From the NCBI GenBank assembly GCA_019633425.1, contig WSUB01000068.1:62001-126000 (forward strand): DNA of 64,000 nt. The letters are read 5' to 3'. Shown here in pieces: positions 20,151-30,362 of the stretch (position 1 is its first letter; every line of letters begins with the position of its first letter). The notes below the pieces were generated by a model. The model was given only the letters and a program-made list of their open reading frames with translations, did no database searches and was not told where the DNA came from. The stretch comes from Tulasnella sp. 424 (lineage: Eukaryota; Basidiomycota; Agaricomycetes; Cantharellales; Tulasnellaceae). A program made the translations under genes and the position numbers.

Positions 20151-21046
20151 TAGCCTCTCAAGTCAGGCGTGATCCCTCCGGAAACCAAATTATGTTCGTG
20201 GGAAATCAGGCGAGCTGATGAACACAAGGTTCCATCGGGAACGCCTGACGAATTTCGCTCTATGGCTTAGTGGATTCGTCCACCCCCACAGACCCCCCTC
20301 ACCGCATGCCCTTCCCGCCATATCTGACCCTCAAAAACTAACTAGACCCATCCTCTGACTTCAACACGTCATTTCTGAAAGTTCAAAGCACTCAAAAACG
20401 ACTTTTATAGAACGTCGCCCCTCGACTCTGCCATTCCTCTCCCTGCAGCATGGTCGGCGGTTTGGAGCACTTGATGAGCCCTTTAGCAGCGTCCGAGAAA
20501 TGCATGATTGTGACTGTAAGGCTCTAAGCGTACCTCTCAAACTCAGAGATAGAAACAATGTTGTTTACTAGGATGCTACGGATTAGGTAGGGAGGAACGT
20601 TGGGAGGTCCATGTGCAACTCTTTCATCTGGTCCAGTATTTGAGAAACTTGCGTGCCAAGTTTCACTGCTGTTGAGACTCATTTTCTAACAGTGGAGCAT
20701 CAAGGTTCCACGAGTTGTGTTCACTCCGAGTGGGCATTTCCTCCGGGTCAGGGTGGGAGGACCTTAGATGGGCGACCCCCGGACCGACCAAAACAAAACA
20801 CGAATTTAGGGGATGTGATCTAATAGATCAGGGGTAGATGCAAGACAGACTAATTCTACGTAGTTTTAATGGGCTAAGAGGACGGGAAGGGCATGCGGTG
20901 AGGGGGGTCGGGGCAGGCGGAGAATCCACTAAGCCATAGAATGAAATTCGTCAGGCTATGTGAAGGAACCCGGCGTCCTTCAGCTCGCCTGATTTCCCAC
21001 GGACGCCAAATGGGTTTCCGGAACTATAGCCTGACCTGAGAGGCTA
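20151..21046. mobile_element. Terminal-inverted-repeat element (non-autonomous, MITE-like), 896 bp
   Basis: The left end TAGCCTCTCAAGTCAGGC (20151 on) is the near-perfect reverse complement of the right end (21029-21046, with G for A). The inverted similarity extends inward over about 230 bp with indels: the gcatgcccttcccg and ggaaatcaggcgagctg segments recur inverted. A TA is present at both outer ends and may be the target duplication, which would suit a Tc1/mariner-type element. No transposase frame is inside. Confidence 0.65.
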
Positions 21047-21179
21047 CTCTTTGACGAATAATGCTTGCCCCATCCCCTCTTCACACAATGCAAAGTCTTC
21101 AGGTTTACGTTGGAATGAGAGACCAGCCCCGACTACGCCGATCGTCCCAGTATTGTGGTAGCCACCAAAGAACCGACAG

Positions 21180-21720
21180 ACAATCCCATATGCATCGCTC
21201 CACAATTGAATTCCCTTCCACTTGTCCTTTGCCTTCCACCTTGTCTCTCGTAGGGGTCATGTACTCGACGCGTCCACAACAAGCCGCCGCAGGTATGATA
21301 CAATTGATCAGTTCATGGGAAGGATTTTAGTTCAAACTGACAACGCATCCACATCCTTAAACCTTCTTGAGGGCGACGAACCATGGCTATATGCAACCCG
21401 AACCGGATTCAGCACTCCAGAACTGAAACGTCCAAAAGCCAAACGTAAAAATATACACCCAGCGCCATTCCATGGCCGGCCGTACTGCTTGTTCAACCCT
21501 TACTCGCTCGTCGCCTCCCTGACCTCGGGACACTCGGAGACCAGATCCTTGTCCTCCAAGTGGCTCCAGTCAAGTCCTGGAGGACAGCTCAGGCACCATG
21601 CCCCTCATGAATCAAACCTTATATCTCCTGCAAAGCGTTGAGCGTTTTCGTCCAGGCAAGCATTCCTCCCCACTTTGCATTGTGTTGAACTGAACTCCTC
21701 GTGCTTTGTTGTTATGCCAG
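21180..21720 (+). repeat. Segmental duplication, copy 1 (paralogous to 49.70-50.18 kb)
   Basis: Shared words in the same order include cttccacctt..., caaacgtaaaaatatacacc, gcgccattccatggccgg, gagaccagatcctg and cgttgaactga, each matched at 49.7-50.18 kb. Both copies lie just upstream of a decayed UNC-45-like gene. No reading frame is conserved between the copies, so it is probably flanking DNA that was duplicated with the gene. Confidence 0.6.
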
Positions 21721-21749
21721 GATACTTGCGACTTTCATCCCATCCAGGA

Positions 21750-23110
21750 GCCGGCACTGACCAAGCTCTCTCGGAGAACTGCGGAGGTCCCCTTCATACG
21801 TTCGTCGTCCCTGGGCGGTCCCGACACGGACAGTGCAGTCGGGAAGGAAGGACAACGGGGAGTCAGTGGTCAAGCTTATGAAGAACCTCATGGACTCGAA
21901 GGAACCATCGGGCCAGGACGACCCTGGAGTGGCTCACCGCAAAGCATCCGCGAGGCGGTGAAATCGCTTACTCCAGAATGGACTCAAACGTCAAGGAATT
22001 CTTTTCGGCAGACACGACTTTCCTCACTCGGCTATTATCTCTCGCCCAACTCCAAAGAGACATCCAACTGACGTGAAACCTGCAGTCAACAGAAAATCTG
22101 AACACCTTCCCCCAGAGGAGAAAGCAAATGTGGCGTTACTCTGCGGAGTTTCTGTGGTCGTCTTCCACCTTGTTGCGTTCCGACCGAAATTGAACGAGGA
22201 GGAGAAGCAAGTGGATCGGTTGGAGAGGATGACGAAGAATGGAGTGAGAACGGGCGGAAAACTCGCCAACCTGGACGGAAAAGAGGCCGAGGACCCGTTG
22301 GAAACGGACGACGACGAGATGCAAGAGGGTGCCGAAAACTGGAGTCGTGCCCGTTCTGGTTTCCATGTTGCACCGAGAGGAAAGTGAAGGCGTCAGCGGG
22401 CCACGCGCTCGGCGTTTCCTAAGCCTGGTCGATGATATGGGGAGCAGAGGCAAAATCGGTGAAGGAGGTCGAGTCAAAGCTCCGCAACGAATGATCAAAG
22501 CGTCCTTCAAGCTCCTCTACCGAAGAAACCTCCACCGAAAGTCGACTGTACAGTTGCGGGAGGTTCAACTTCTGTAGCACCCTCACTCGACCCACAAAGA
22601 CTTTCGCCGTTCAAGCCTTTTCTAAACTCTCCATCACCGCCTCGGCTGTGGTGCCTTTTTACCTCTCGACGCCGTTCACCCTGCTCTCTCTCTTCTTTTT
22701 TAACGCTCTTAACACGCTCCTCCAGAAATTCGACAGTTCCATGGCACTAACCGACCTCGCACCACTGGACCCGCTCGTCGGATTGCAACGCAAAGGGACC
22801 AGGTCTCGGCGTGTTGAACAAGACTGAGAGACACTGTTACTCGACGACAGCATAATGGCTCGTCGTCCAGCCATGGCAGTGTTGCGCATTCCCGTTGCGA
22901 GTGATACGGTGTGGGAGATAAATAAGGGCGAGAAGCCTGACGGGGCGAGTGAGCTATCGGAGGAAGCGGACTCGGATAAAACCTCTCTTCGAGAGGTTAA
23001 AGGCTCTGTTAGCTATGGCTGTTGTAGAGGACGTGCAGATGCGACTTGCAGCATCTTGGGAAACGCGCCGGATGTTTCGGGGTTTATCGTCAAAGTGTTT
23101 TTGAAGTCGT
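21750..23110 (+). pseudogene. Decayed UNC-45/Cro1/She4-like gene, copy P1 (5' end missing)
   Basis: Homology to the intact gene at 55601-58006 starts at the codons corresponding to about 56195 (gctctctcgg.gaactgcgg) and runs to the region around 57610 (ccggatgtttcg). Numerous stops and frameshifts occur. Short readable blocks include VNRKSEHLPPEEKANVALL (22085 on). The first 600 bp of the gene are absent. Confidence 0.85.
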
Positions 23111-23189
23111 ATCGTGAGTCGTTTTGGTTCTACAGTTATGTTTAGGCGACCACCGTGCTGAGACTGCTTTCCTCCAAACGCCCGGCTAT

Positions 23190-25410
23190 TCATTTCCAGG
23201 TACCAGAGTACGGGATGGAAGCTATTCTTGGTACCATCCCATAACCACAGCCGTTCGCAAAGATTCCACTTCCCAAAAGACATCGTCCCTGCACACATCA
23301 AGGAATCCCCTGGGCGATTTGTTGTTCAAACTACCCGTCGCGACCCGACACCGGCACCGACCTCAAGTCTTTGCTGCAAAACTTGAATGTCTCGAGCCCT
23401 CGCTACTTTCCTACCACCTACTAAGCCACCAACCCGCTCTCTTGCACCCCTTGTAACCTCAAAACTCGTCTCAAACGCAAGGCCAACTCCAACCGCCGTC
23501 GCCACCACACCCTACGAACCAGATCAAGAAAAGGCAACACAAAACCTTATTCGACTGGTCTCTCCTATCACCGAGTCCCGCCTTGCCACGACATTTTCGT
23601 ACCAGCTCTAGAGACTTGTCACAACACTCTTCCAAATCGATTCTTCAAGCGCAAGCCGGGTTTTTTTTCTAAAGACGGAGTCGTCGACGCGGTTCTAGAC
23701 GCCCCGGATCTGTTTGAAGGCAAAAATAGGATAACGGCTTCTTGGGACGTTGCGGCCTTGCTGTCCCGAGCAAGCAGTCCGGACGCCTTGTTGACTGCTC
23801 CGTCCAGGCGCACACTATCTCATGGCTCCAAGACCAAGTCCGAAGGATGCTGTTGACCCAGGAGTTCAAGCTGCGGCTGCCAATGCGCTGATGAATCTCG
23901 CGGGGAACTGCGGAGGACGTCAGTTTGGAAATGTTGTCGTCCCTTGGCGGTCCCCGCTACGATCCGTGCGGTGGAAGCGGAGAGGAGGAAGGATGACGAC
24001 AAGTCATTCGCCAAACATCTGAAGAGCCTCACCGTCGACTCGAAGGAAACCGTCGGGCCAGGACAAACCCTTCGCAAAGGCTTCGATGCAGTGGTGGGTG
24101 GCTCGCTTACTCCAGCATGGACTCGGATGTCAAGGAATCCCTTTCAGCGGACCGGCTTCCTCACTCGACCATCCTCTCTCGTCCCACTTCTAAACCGACA
24201 TTGAATCGGCGCCGAACCCACAGTCATAGTCGGAGCTGAACACCTCATCCCAGAGGAGAAAGCAAGTGTGGCGTCATTCTCAGGAGTATCGGTCATCGTC
24301 CTCAACAACCGCGCGGGCGTTCCGACTGAAATTGAGCGAGGAAGAGAAGCGGGTGGATCAGTTGGAGGGAACGACGAAGGAGGGAGCAATAACTGGCGGA
24401 AACCTTGTTGACATCGTTGGGAAAGAGGCCGAGAACCCGTTGGAATCGGATGATGCGGGGTGCTGAAGGAGCCCGCTCCGATTTAAATGTAGCATTGAAA
24501 GGAGAGCGAAGGCATCCGCAGGTCGCTCGGTCGCATTTCCTAAGCCTAGTCGAAGACAAGGAGAACAAAGGAAGCGGATTCAACGAACGATCGAAGCGTC
24601 CTTCACGAACCTCAAGGACACTTGCACAATTCTCCACCAAAGAGACCGCCATCGAATTCGACTCTACATTTGCAGGAGGTTCAACTTCTCTAGTAAAACC
24701 GCTCGACCCACTCAACCCACCCGCAATCCAAGCCTCAGCAAAACTCCCTTGTCACCTCGTGGCAAGTCCTCCGGTTTGGACCTAAGGCCTCATCCACTCT
24801 TGAAGCCGTCAACCCGCTCTTCCACCTCATCTTTAATCCTTCTTGCAGGCTCCCCCAGTAGTCCAAAGGTTGTACTGTGACACGAAATTGTTGGGCCTGA
24901 TCGTCGCTTCCCGCATCACAAGGCACGAAGAACCAGGTCCCTGCACCGTCTTGAACAAGACCAAGACGCCGTTACTCAATGTCAACTTCCACGGTTTGAC
25001 TTGCGGCCATCGAATCGTTGTGCAATCTCGTTGCGAGCCATACGGTCCGAGCACGATATGCGGGCGCGAAGGCTGACGGGATGAAGAGCGAGCCGGAGGA
25101 AGGGAGTAGAGCTCTCATCAATAGACTAAGGATTTTGTTAGCTATGACGAATGTAGGACGTGGAGGGGCGGCCTGTGACATCCGGAAGCTTGGCGGGGCT
25201 GGGGAACGGGCTGGACATCTCGAAGTTTTGGTTGGTCAAGCCGGTAAATGATGAGAGGTGTTCAGTCTATTTGATAGCTCCTCCGATGAACGATGCAGCG
25301 GAGAGGAGGAGATGACGACGACCACAGAGCCAACATGCCAAGTTCCCGCAACACCCAAAGACCGATCCCAACTAGCGGAGTCGTCTGCACCCACACTAGT
25401 TTTTTTTTAG
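23190..25410 (+). pseudogene. Decayed UNC-45/Cro1/She4-like gene, copy P2 (nearly full length)
   Basis: The copy is collinear with the intact gene from the upstream flank (gttgttcaaac at 23320 against 55570) through the 3' coding end (agcggagtcgtctgcac at 25373 against 57794). The frame is broken many times, e.g. after YQL near 23610, and several internal segments are deleted. It lies directly behind copy P1 as a tandem duplicate. Confidence 0.85.
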
Positions 25411-26012
25411 CACCATTTACCTATGACGTAATTCCCTTTGTAAGATGTCTCTTGAGCACTTGCCAGTTTTAGTGACAAAATGACGTTGGGCTTGTTAGGA
25501 GTGGATGGGGAATAAGTACGCTGGCGGACTTCATGACCATCCATTTGGCAGCTGTAAGGGCGGGGACTTACCGGAGATACCCGATTAGGAACCTAACAAC
25601 GGAGAAACGGAGAATTAGTAGTTAGCTAAGCACGCGCACGGATATCCCTGTTAAAACCCCGACCTCACAATTTCTCTCTCTCTTTTCTTTTACTCTTTGT
25701 ATTCGATAAACCAACTACTCAATATCTACAGTTTCGACAGTCTATCGAGTGCTACCAAAAGATCAAGCTAGGTCTCAGTACATCCGTACCGACCTCACAT
25801 TTTTTGACTAGAGACTTGCTAGAGGTACTCTTGTGATGGATTGGCCACTGCCTCAAGATACTCTCCAGCAACCAACAACCAAACCCCATTCCCTACTCCC
25901 ATTTCCTATCTCTTTCTTTCTTCTCTCTATTTCGGAAAATAACAAAACCACAAAAACAATATAAAAAGCGCTGAGTAAAATTTTCTTTCAATTTGGACTG
26001 ACTCAAGTTACT
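25411..26012 (+). repeat. LTR-like sequence (possible solo LTR of a gypsy element)
   Basis: From about 25494 (TGTTAGGAGTGG) to about 25735 (…ctcaatatctaca) the sequence has the layout of an LTR: a TG start, a pyrimidine-rich stretch, a transcription-start-like region and a CA end. It is followed by gagtgctaccaaaagatcaag, which resembles the aagtgctaccagcggacacc found at the 5' end of the gypsy element near 34.32 kb. No target duplication was found. The rest of the stretch shows nothing recognisable. Confidence 0.3.
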
Positions 26013-26990
26013 ATGGTTTCTACGCGTAAAACAAGAATTTCGCCGTTGCAACGCTTACCGTACACCACTCGCACACGGGCGAGAAGAACGGTTGTTGCAG
26101 CCGGCCAGGCCGGGAGTGCACTGATGCCTCACCTTCCCCTAGCATCGGCATTGCAGGCTGACGAGCCTCTGGACAGGCATGAACAAGAACCCAACACAGC
26201 ATCGATAACAGTGACTCCCAACAATAGTGTTGCTGCCGGTTCGGCAAAAACTGGTTTAGAACCGGTTCATTCGGTTTGGTTCTGGTTCGGTCCGGTTTGA
26301 AACCAGGACCGCAAACCGACTTTGCTCAGAGGTGGAACTGGTTCAAGAACCAAACCGAACCCGTTTCAAACCAGTTCCTCTGGTGCCTGGACTGCAAAGC
26401 CTTCTATGGTAAGATATCATACTCTTCTTTGTTCTCGTGGCAATTTGAGGGGTTTATTTGATCACACCTCTACATACTGGATGAGTTGTACAAATAGTAC
26501 CCTGTCAATAATGACCCAGTGCCGGTTTAGAAGTTAACCCAAGCAATGACATCATTGCAGCCAAACACCACCTTCCCTTACATTCTCTAGATTGACACAT
26601 ATCTAAATGTAGAATGTATTCAGATAAATGCTACTATCCCCTCTTACACGCCTAGAGGACATTCTGCACAATTTCTTAACTTATGGTCATGACGTCTGTG
26701 TGTTAAGTCCGGTAAGACCGTTGAACCAGTTCCTAAACTGGTTTATGGTGGTTCGGTTCTGGTTCGGTTTGGAACCAGAACCGCAAACCAACTTTCTCGG
26801 TGAGTAGAACCAGTTCTGAAACTGAACCGAACCGAACCGAACCGAACCGGCGGCAACACTACCCAACGATAGCTACGCAACAGCAGTAGCTGGGAGCCTG
26901 TCAGCAGAGCAAGTTGATGCCGCTGTTGAAGGCGAGGAGCATGCTGTAACCACATCACGTTGGACACCCCGCTCTTCCAAGGGCTTGTAG
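26013..26990 (+). pseudogene. Small ORF split by a hAT-type MITE
   Basis: A frame starting at ATG 26013 runs to 26224, where a 637-bp element begins. Beyond the element, from 26870, the same frame resumes and ends at TAG 26990. Leaving out the element and one copy of its 8-bp duplication gives 333 nt, i.e. 110 codons plus a stop, without any frame change. The protein is basic at the start (many Arg/Thr) and acidic towards the end, with no family I recognise. The coherent frame on both sides suggests a young insertion into a once-coding sequence. It could also be a fragment of a larger transposon protein. Confidence 0.5.
26225..26861. mobile_element. hAT-type MITE, 637 bp, 8-bp target duplication
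   Basis: The ends are inverted repeats: TAGTGTTGCTGCCGGTTCGG at the left and the complement of TAGTGTTGCCGCCGGTTCGG at the right. The flanks are cccaacaa (26217-26224) and cccaacga (26862-26869), an 8-bp duplication with one difference, as expected for hAT transposases. Sub-terminal regions are dense arrays of AACCGG/GAACCA-type words in both orientations. There is no transposase frame. Confidence 0.75.
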
Positions 26991-28137
26991 GCTACTTATC
27001 AGCGGTCATAAGAAATGAAAGGCCTGGCGGCCTCACCAGAATTTAAGGGTCGTCGACAAGCGCACGTGACAGCATAGAATGTTTAGGGGTCTCACAAAGT
27101 CTGTAAGACTGATTGCCGCTTGTAAGATCTCTAACCACTGATAACCCCTGGCAATGTATTATCCCTAGAAGCCAGTATTTCACCGTATTGTACCCATTTT
27201 CCTATTTACATAGCACACAAAGCTCGATAGATATCTTAAAAATATATTCATTACTATGTAATAATAGTGAAGTACAGAGTGAAAATACATCGACTGAATG
27301 GCTGATTCTAGGGGAGTAGGGCAGGAGCGAAAGGTGAGATTGAAGTCCATGGTTGTTTTGGTCGAAAAAGATCACACAGTCCTGACAGCACCGAGCAGGA
27401 ACCAAGGGGTATGGGACTAGAAGGAGTTGGTCAGAGATGGTGTCATGCAAAAAGGAAGGTAGCTTACCCAGTAAAGTCCTCCTAATATCATGGTCACTAG
27501 CACAAAGTCATGGACCGTCAACTTCAGCCCAAATCTAAATACAGCTGCACGACATACCAAGGCACTCTGTCATCATGTGGCAGACCTCCTATGACAGCTC
27601 CTTGGCACAGTTGTGTATATAGCCATGGTTAGGCCTGCTGAGATGATCTAGGAGGAGGGAGACACTCAGTTGGGCGAGGGCAGAGTGTTAAGCGCCGGAG
27701 ATTCGGTAGCGCGTGCAAGGCGTGGGAACGGGGAATCGCCGCGCAGAATACTAATTAGACAGAGGTAGCTAATTATTGAGTCCCAACTAATTATTTAATT
27801 AGGAGCAGACTTAACTAGCTAAATGTGTACGTAGATAGGGTACGAGTAATAGAATATATTTATTCTATTTTTATCTACGGGTGGGGGCTTCCAACAGCTG
27901 CGCAAAGGAAGCAATGAGGCGTGGGATCTGCATGTTTGGATTCTACTTTCTCAATTTGGGAAGTCCAAAAGAGGGAATTATGATTAGCTAATGACACAGA
28001 TGGATAGAGCTAATGAATAGCTTTCCGTACGTGCTTTTAGCGTAGCGTAATTCGAAGAAATGGGCTAGCTAAGGGCGAAATACCGTTTAGGGCAGTTTCA
28101 GCTACACCCGGGATTCGGATTAACCTCCAGAGATGCG
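26991..28137. other. AT-rich gene-free stretch
   Basis: No gene or RNA is recognised. From about 27690 (tgttaagcgccgg) the sequence may already belong to the LTR-like relic that follows. Confidence 0.35.
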
Positions 28138-29100
28138 CTAAACATTCTGGAAGGTATATTCGTGCTCGAATAAGATATTTGCGCACGAGGAACGTTGTCC
28201 GGAGACGTTCCGAGGCCTACAGCAATAGCTAGTATCGGTGGGCCGGGCTCTCTCTGCCAAATATGGAATAAGCACCGATTCGGATTCTTCGGTGACGTCC
28301 GTTGACACCGAAGGAGCTCGAATTACGTAAAGATTTTGGTACCGTTGGAATCGTCTCATTGAGAGCTTTCTAACGGTATCTTTAGCGTAAAGGAATTCTG
28401 AGTAGGGCGAAAAGAATTCCGGGTTTGGGCGAAAGGGAGACGGATTTAGTAAATACACAACAGGTAATTACTAACTACTTGTGGCGTTAATGGTACAAAT
28501 GGTAGCTATTAACTATACGAGTAGAACGGTCTACCTAAAGTGAGGATAGACCGATATTTGGGCTTGCGAAAGGCCAAATAGCGTCTGCAACATCTAGGAC
28601 GGTGACAACTGAATTCGCTAAGAGTATCTTGGCGCTAGCGATGCCGGAGTCCTTTATCCTGATGGATCTAACGGTAGGTGACTTTTATCCCGCAAGTCTA
28701 ATGGTAGGTTTTCCTAGTTTCACGCTGGAAAAGTGGACTTGAGGCATGCAGGCTAGATTTGGTAAATTCAGGGTAAGATAGGGATGTTGCGATAAGATAG
28801 CGCAACAGCCGTATTTATTATCTAGCTACAAACATTCTGGACTATTCTACATAGTTCTACGAGGTTCTGGAACGTCGGGGGAGCTCCGAGGGGTCGGTCA
28901 GTAGCTAGCGTTTGGCCTGGGCGCTTAATTGCCCAGCCAGGTATCAGGACCGCCCCTGGAGGGATACCACACGTTTTGACGCGTGTATCGTCGGCGAATC
29001 GGTATTCTAAGACTATTTGCTGAGCTAGATTTCTAGTTCAGCGGGTAGTCGGGAATTTGAGGATGTCAATCCGGATTCCCAACTATGGCTAAATTAGGTA
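28138..29100 (+). repeat. LTR-like relic, copy 1 (+ orientation)
   Basis: Landmarks in order: a gagagctttctaacggtatc block, two gggcgaaa words, ggcttgcgaaaggccaaa (28560), a gtatttattatctagct TATA-like region (28811) and gcgcttaattgcccagcc (28921). The same landmarks in the same order, with diverged sequence, appear on the - strand at 38.95-39.66 kb. This is the expected picture of two members of one LTR family, but I could not define the ends. Confidence 0.35.
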
Positions 29101-29239
29101 ATTTCTTTATTTATAAAGATATTCGTTCTGGAGTTTCTCGGCCTTTATTCGTAGAGACAGAAGAAAGAAAAATATACATTTATTTTCTAGCTAATCGAGT
29201 GGGGTGGCTAACTAATGTTACATTCAGGTGGGGGCGATC

Positions 29240-29945
29240 CGCGAAGGTGCAGATCCCACGGTTCCTAACAGGAATGAAGGATGTGATTGTGCTTTGCCTC
29301 ATAAGCCTTCCAAGGGCTTCCGTCTACAGGGTTGTGCTGAATTCAGGAAAGCGATTACATATATCATACCGTGTCCCTGGGCGTGTTGTGCTAGATTGCA
29401 GCATGGTATTAATGTAAGCTTGCAGAAATCTGTGTCAATTCTGTCGAACTAGTTCCCACTCACCACGATATGGTCCACTCTTTGCTTGCCCTTGACAATC
29501 CCTTCAAGTTTGAGTCTTGCCCTCGGTCTGACGGGTTTAATGCACTGTAGTTCTGCATCCTTTTCTGGTATCTCAAGATTCAATGTCTAACAGATGTGAT
29601 TCGCTTTGAAGCGCAATTGTATTCCATGAATCTGTGTAGGGGCTCACTACCTTACAGGTTTGCAGACCTGACATGGGTTGAGGAAGTGGTGTCTGGTATT
29701 GGTCGTACTATGGCTCCTGCTTCAAGGACATCGACCAGTCTTCAGACTCAAATCCCCTCAATTTTCACAGCAACATGTGTGCTCATGATAGGAGTGTAGC
29801 CCCTACAACTAGTGTCTTGCCTCACACTCTTGTGAATATACTTGGTTAATTCTCTATTGCCTTGTTGGACCTGGCACACAAAAAAAGGAAATGCTCTCAA
29901 GTTGGTATTTGACCTGGAAAACTAAGACTGGCGCTTTTTGAGTCT
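29240..29945 (+). pseudogene. Helitron-like (DUF6570-type) protein fragment
   Basis: The readable pieces include FADLTWVEEVVSGIGRTMAP (29660 on) and, in a shifted frame, NMCAHDRSVAPTTSVLPHTL. They resemble the conserved LTWVEE ... TCAHDxNVVSTASVLPRTP blocks of the DUF6570 region in Helitron-type helicase proteins of Agaricomycetes (recalled family knowledge, not searched). Frameshifts and an abrupt end at about 29945, next to the gypsy LTR, show a fragment. The helicase part is absent. Confidence 0.5.
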
Positions 29946-29949
29946 AGTT

Positions 29950-30174
29950 CAACGAAAAGAGAACAACCAGATGGAACACAATGGAAACACTGACGCGTCG
30001 CATGAGTAAGAACAATGAGGAATGCATGAGGGGATGAGTAAGGAGTGTATGGTAGTGGTGAGGCATGAAAGGCGAATGCAGGGATGAGCAACCAATCACA
30101 AGGGTCACGTGATGGGGATTTGTATTGGTCATGTGACTGAGGAAGGTGGACCATGTGACGAGGTCATCACATCA
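29950..30174 (-). repeat. Probable 3' LTR of the gypsy element
   Basis: It begins with TG directly after the polypurine tract at the 3' end of pol. The exact far end, near 29950, is uncertain because no second LTR is available for comparison. Confidence 0.45.
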
Positions 30175-30362
30175 GTCCCCCTTAAGGACATCAACGAGGA
30201 GGTTGCTGACGAGTAGGACGTTGTCGAAGTTCAGGACCAAAGGCAACTGGGAATCATTGATGGAATTCCTGTATTAGCTTGGGCATGTGTTCTAACTGCT
30301 CCGCATACTCCCATTTGGTCTCCGAATCCTTTCCACTTAAGGAGGTACTGCAATCAGCCATA

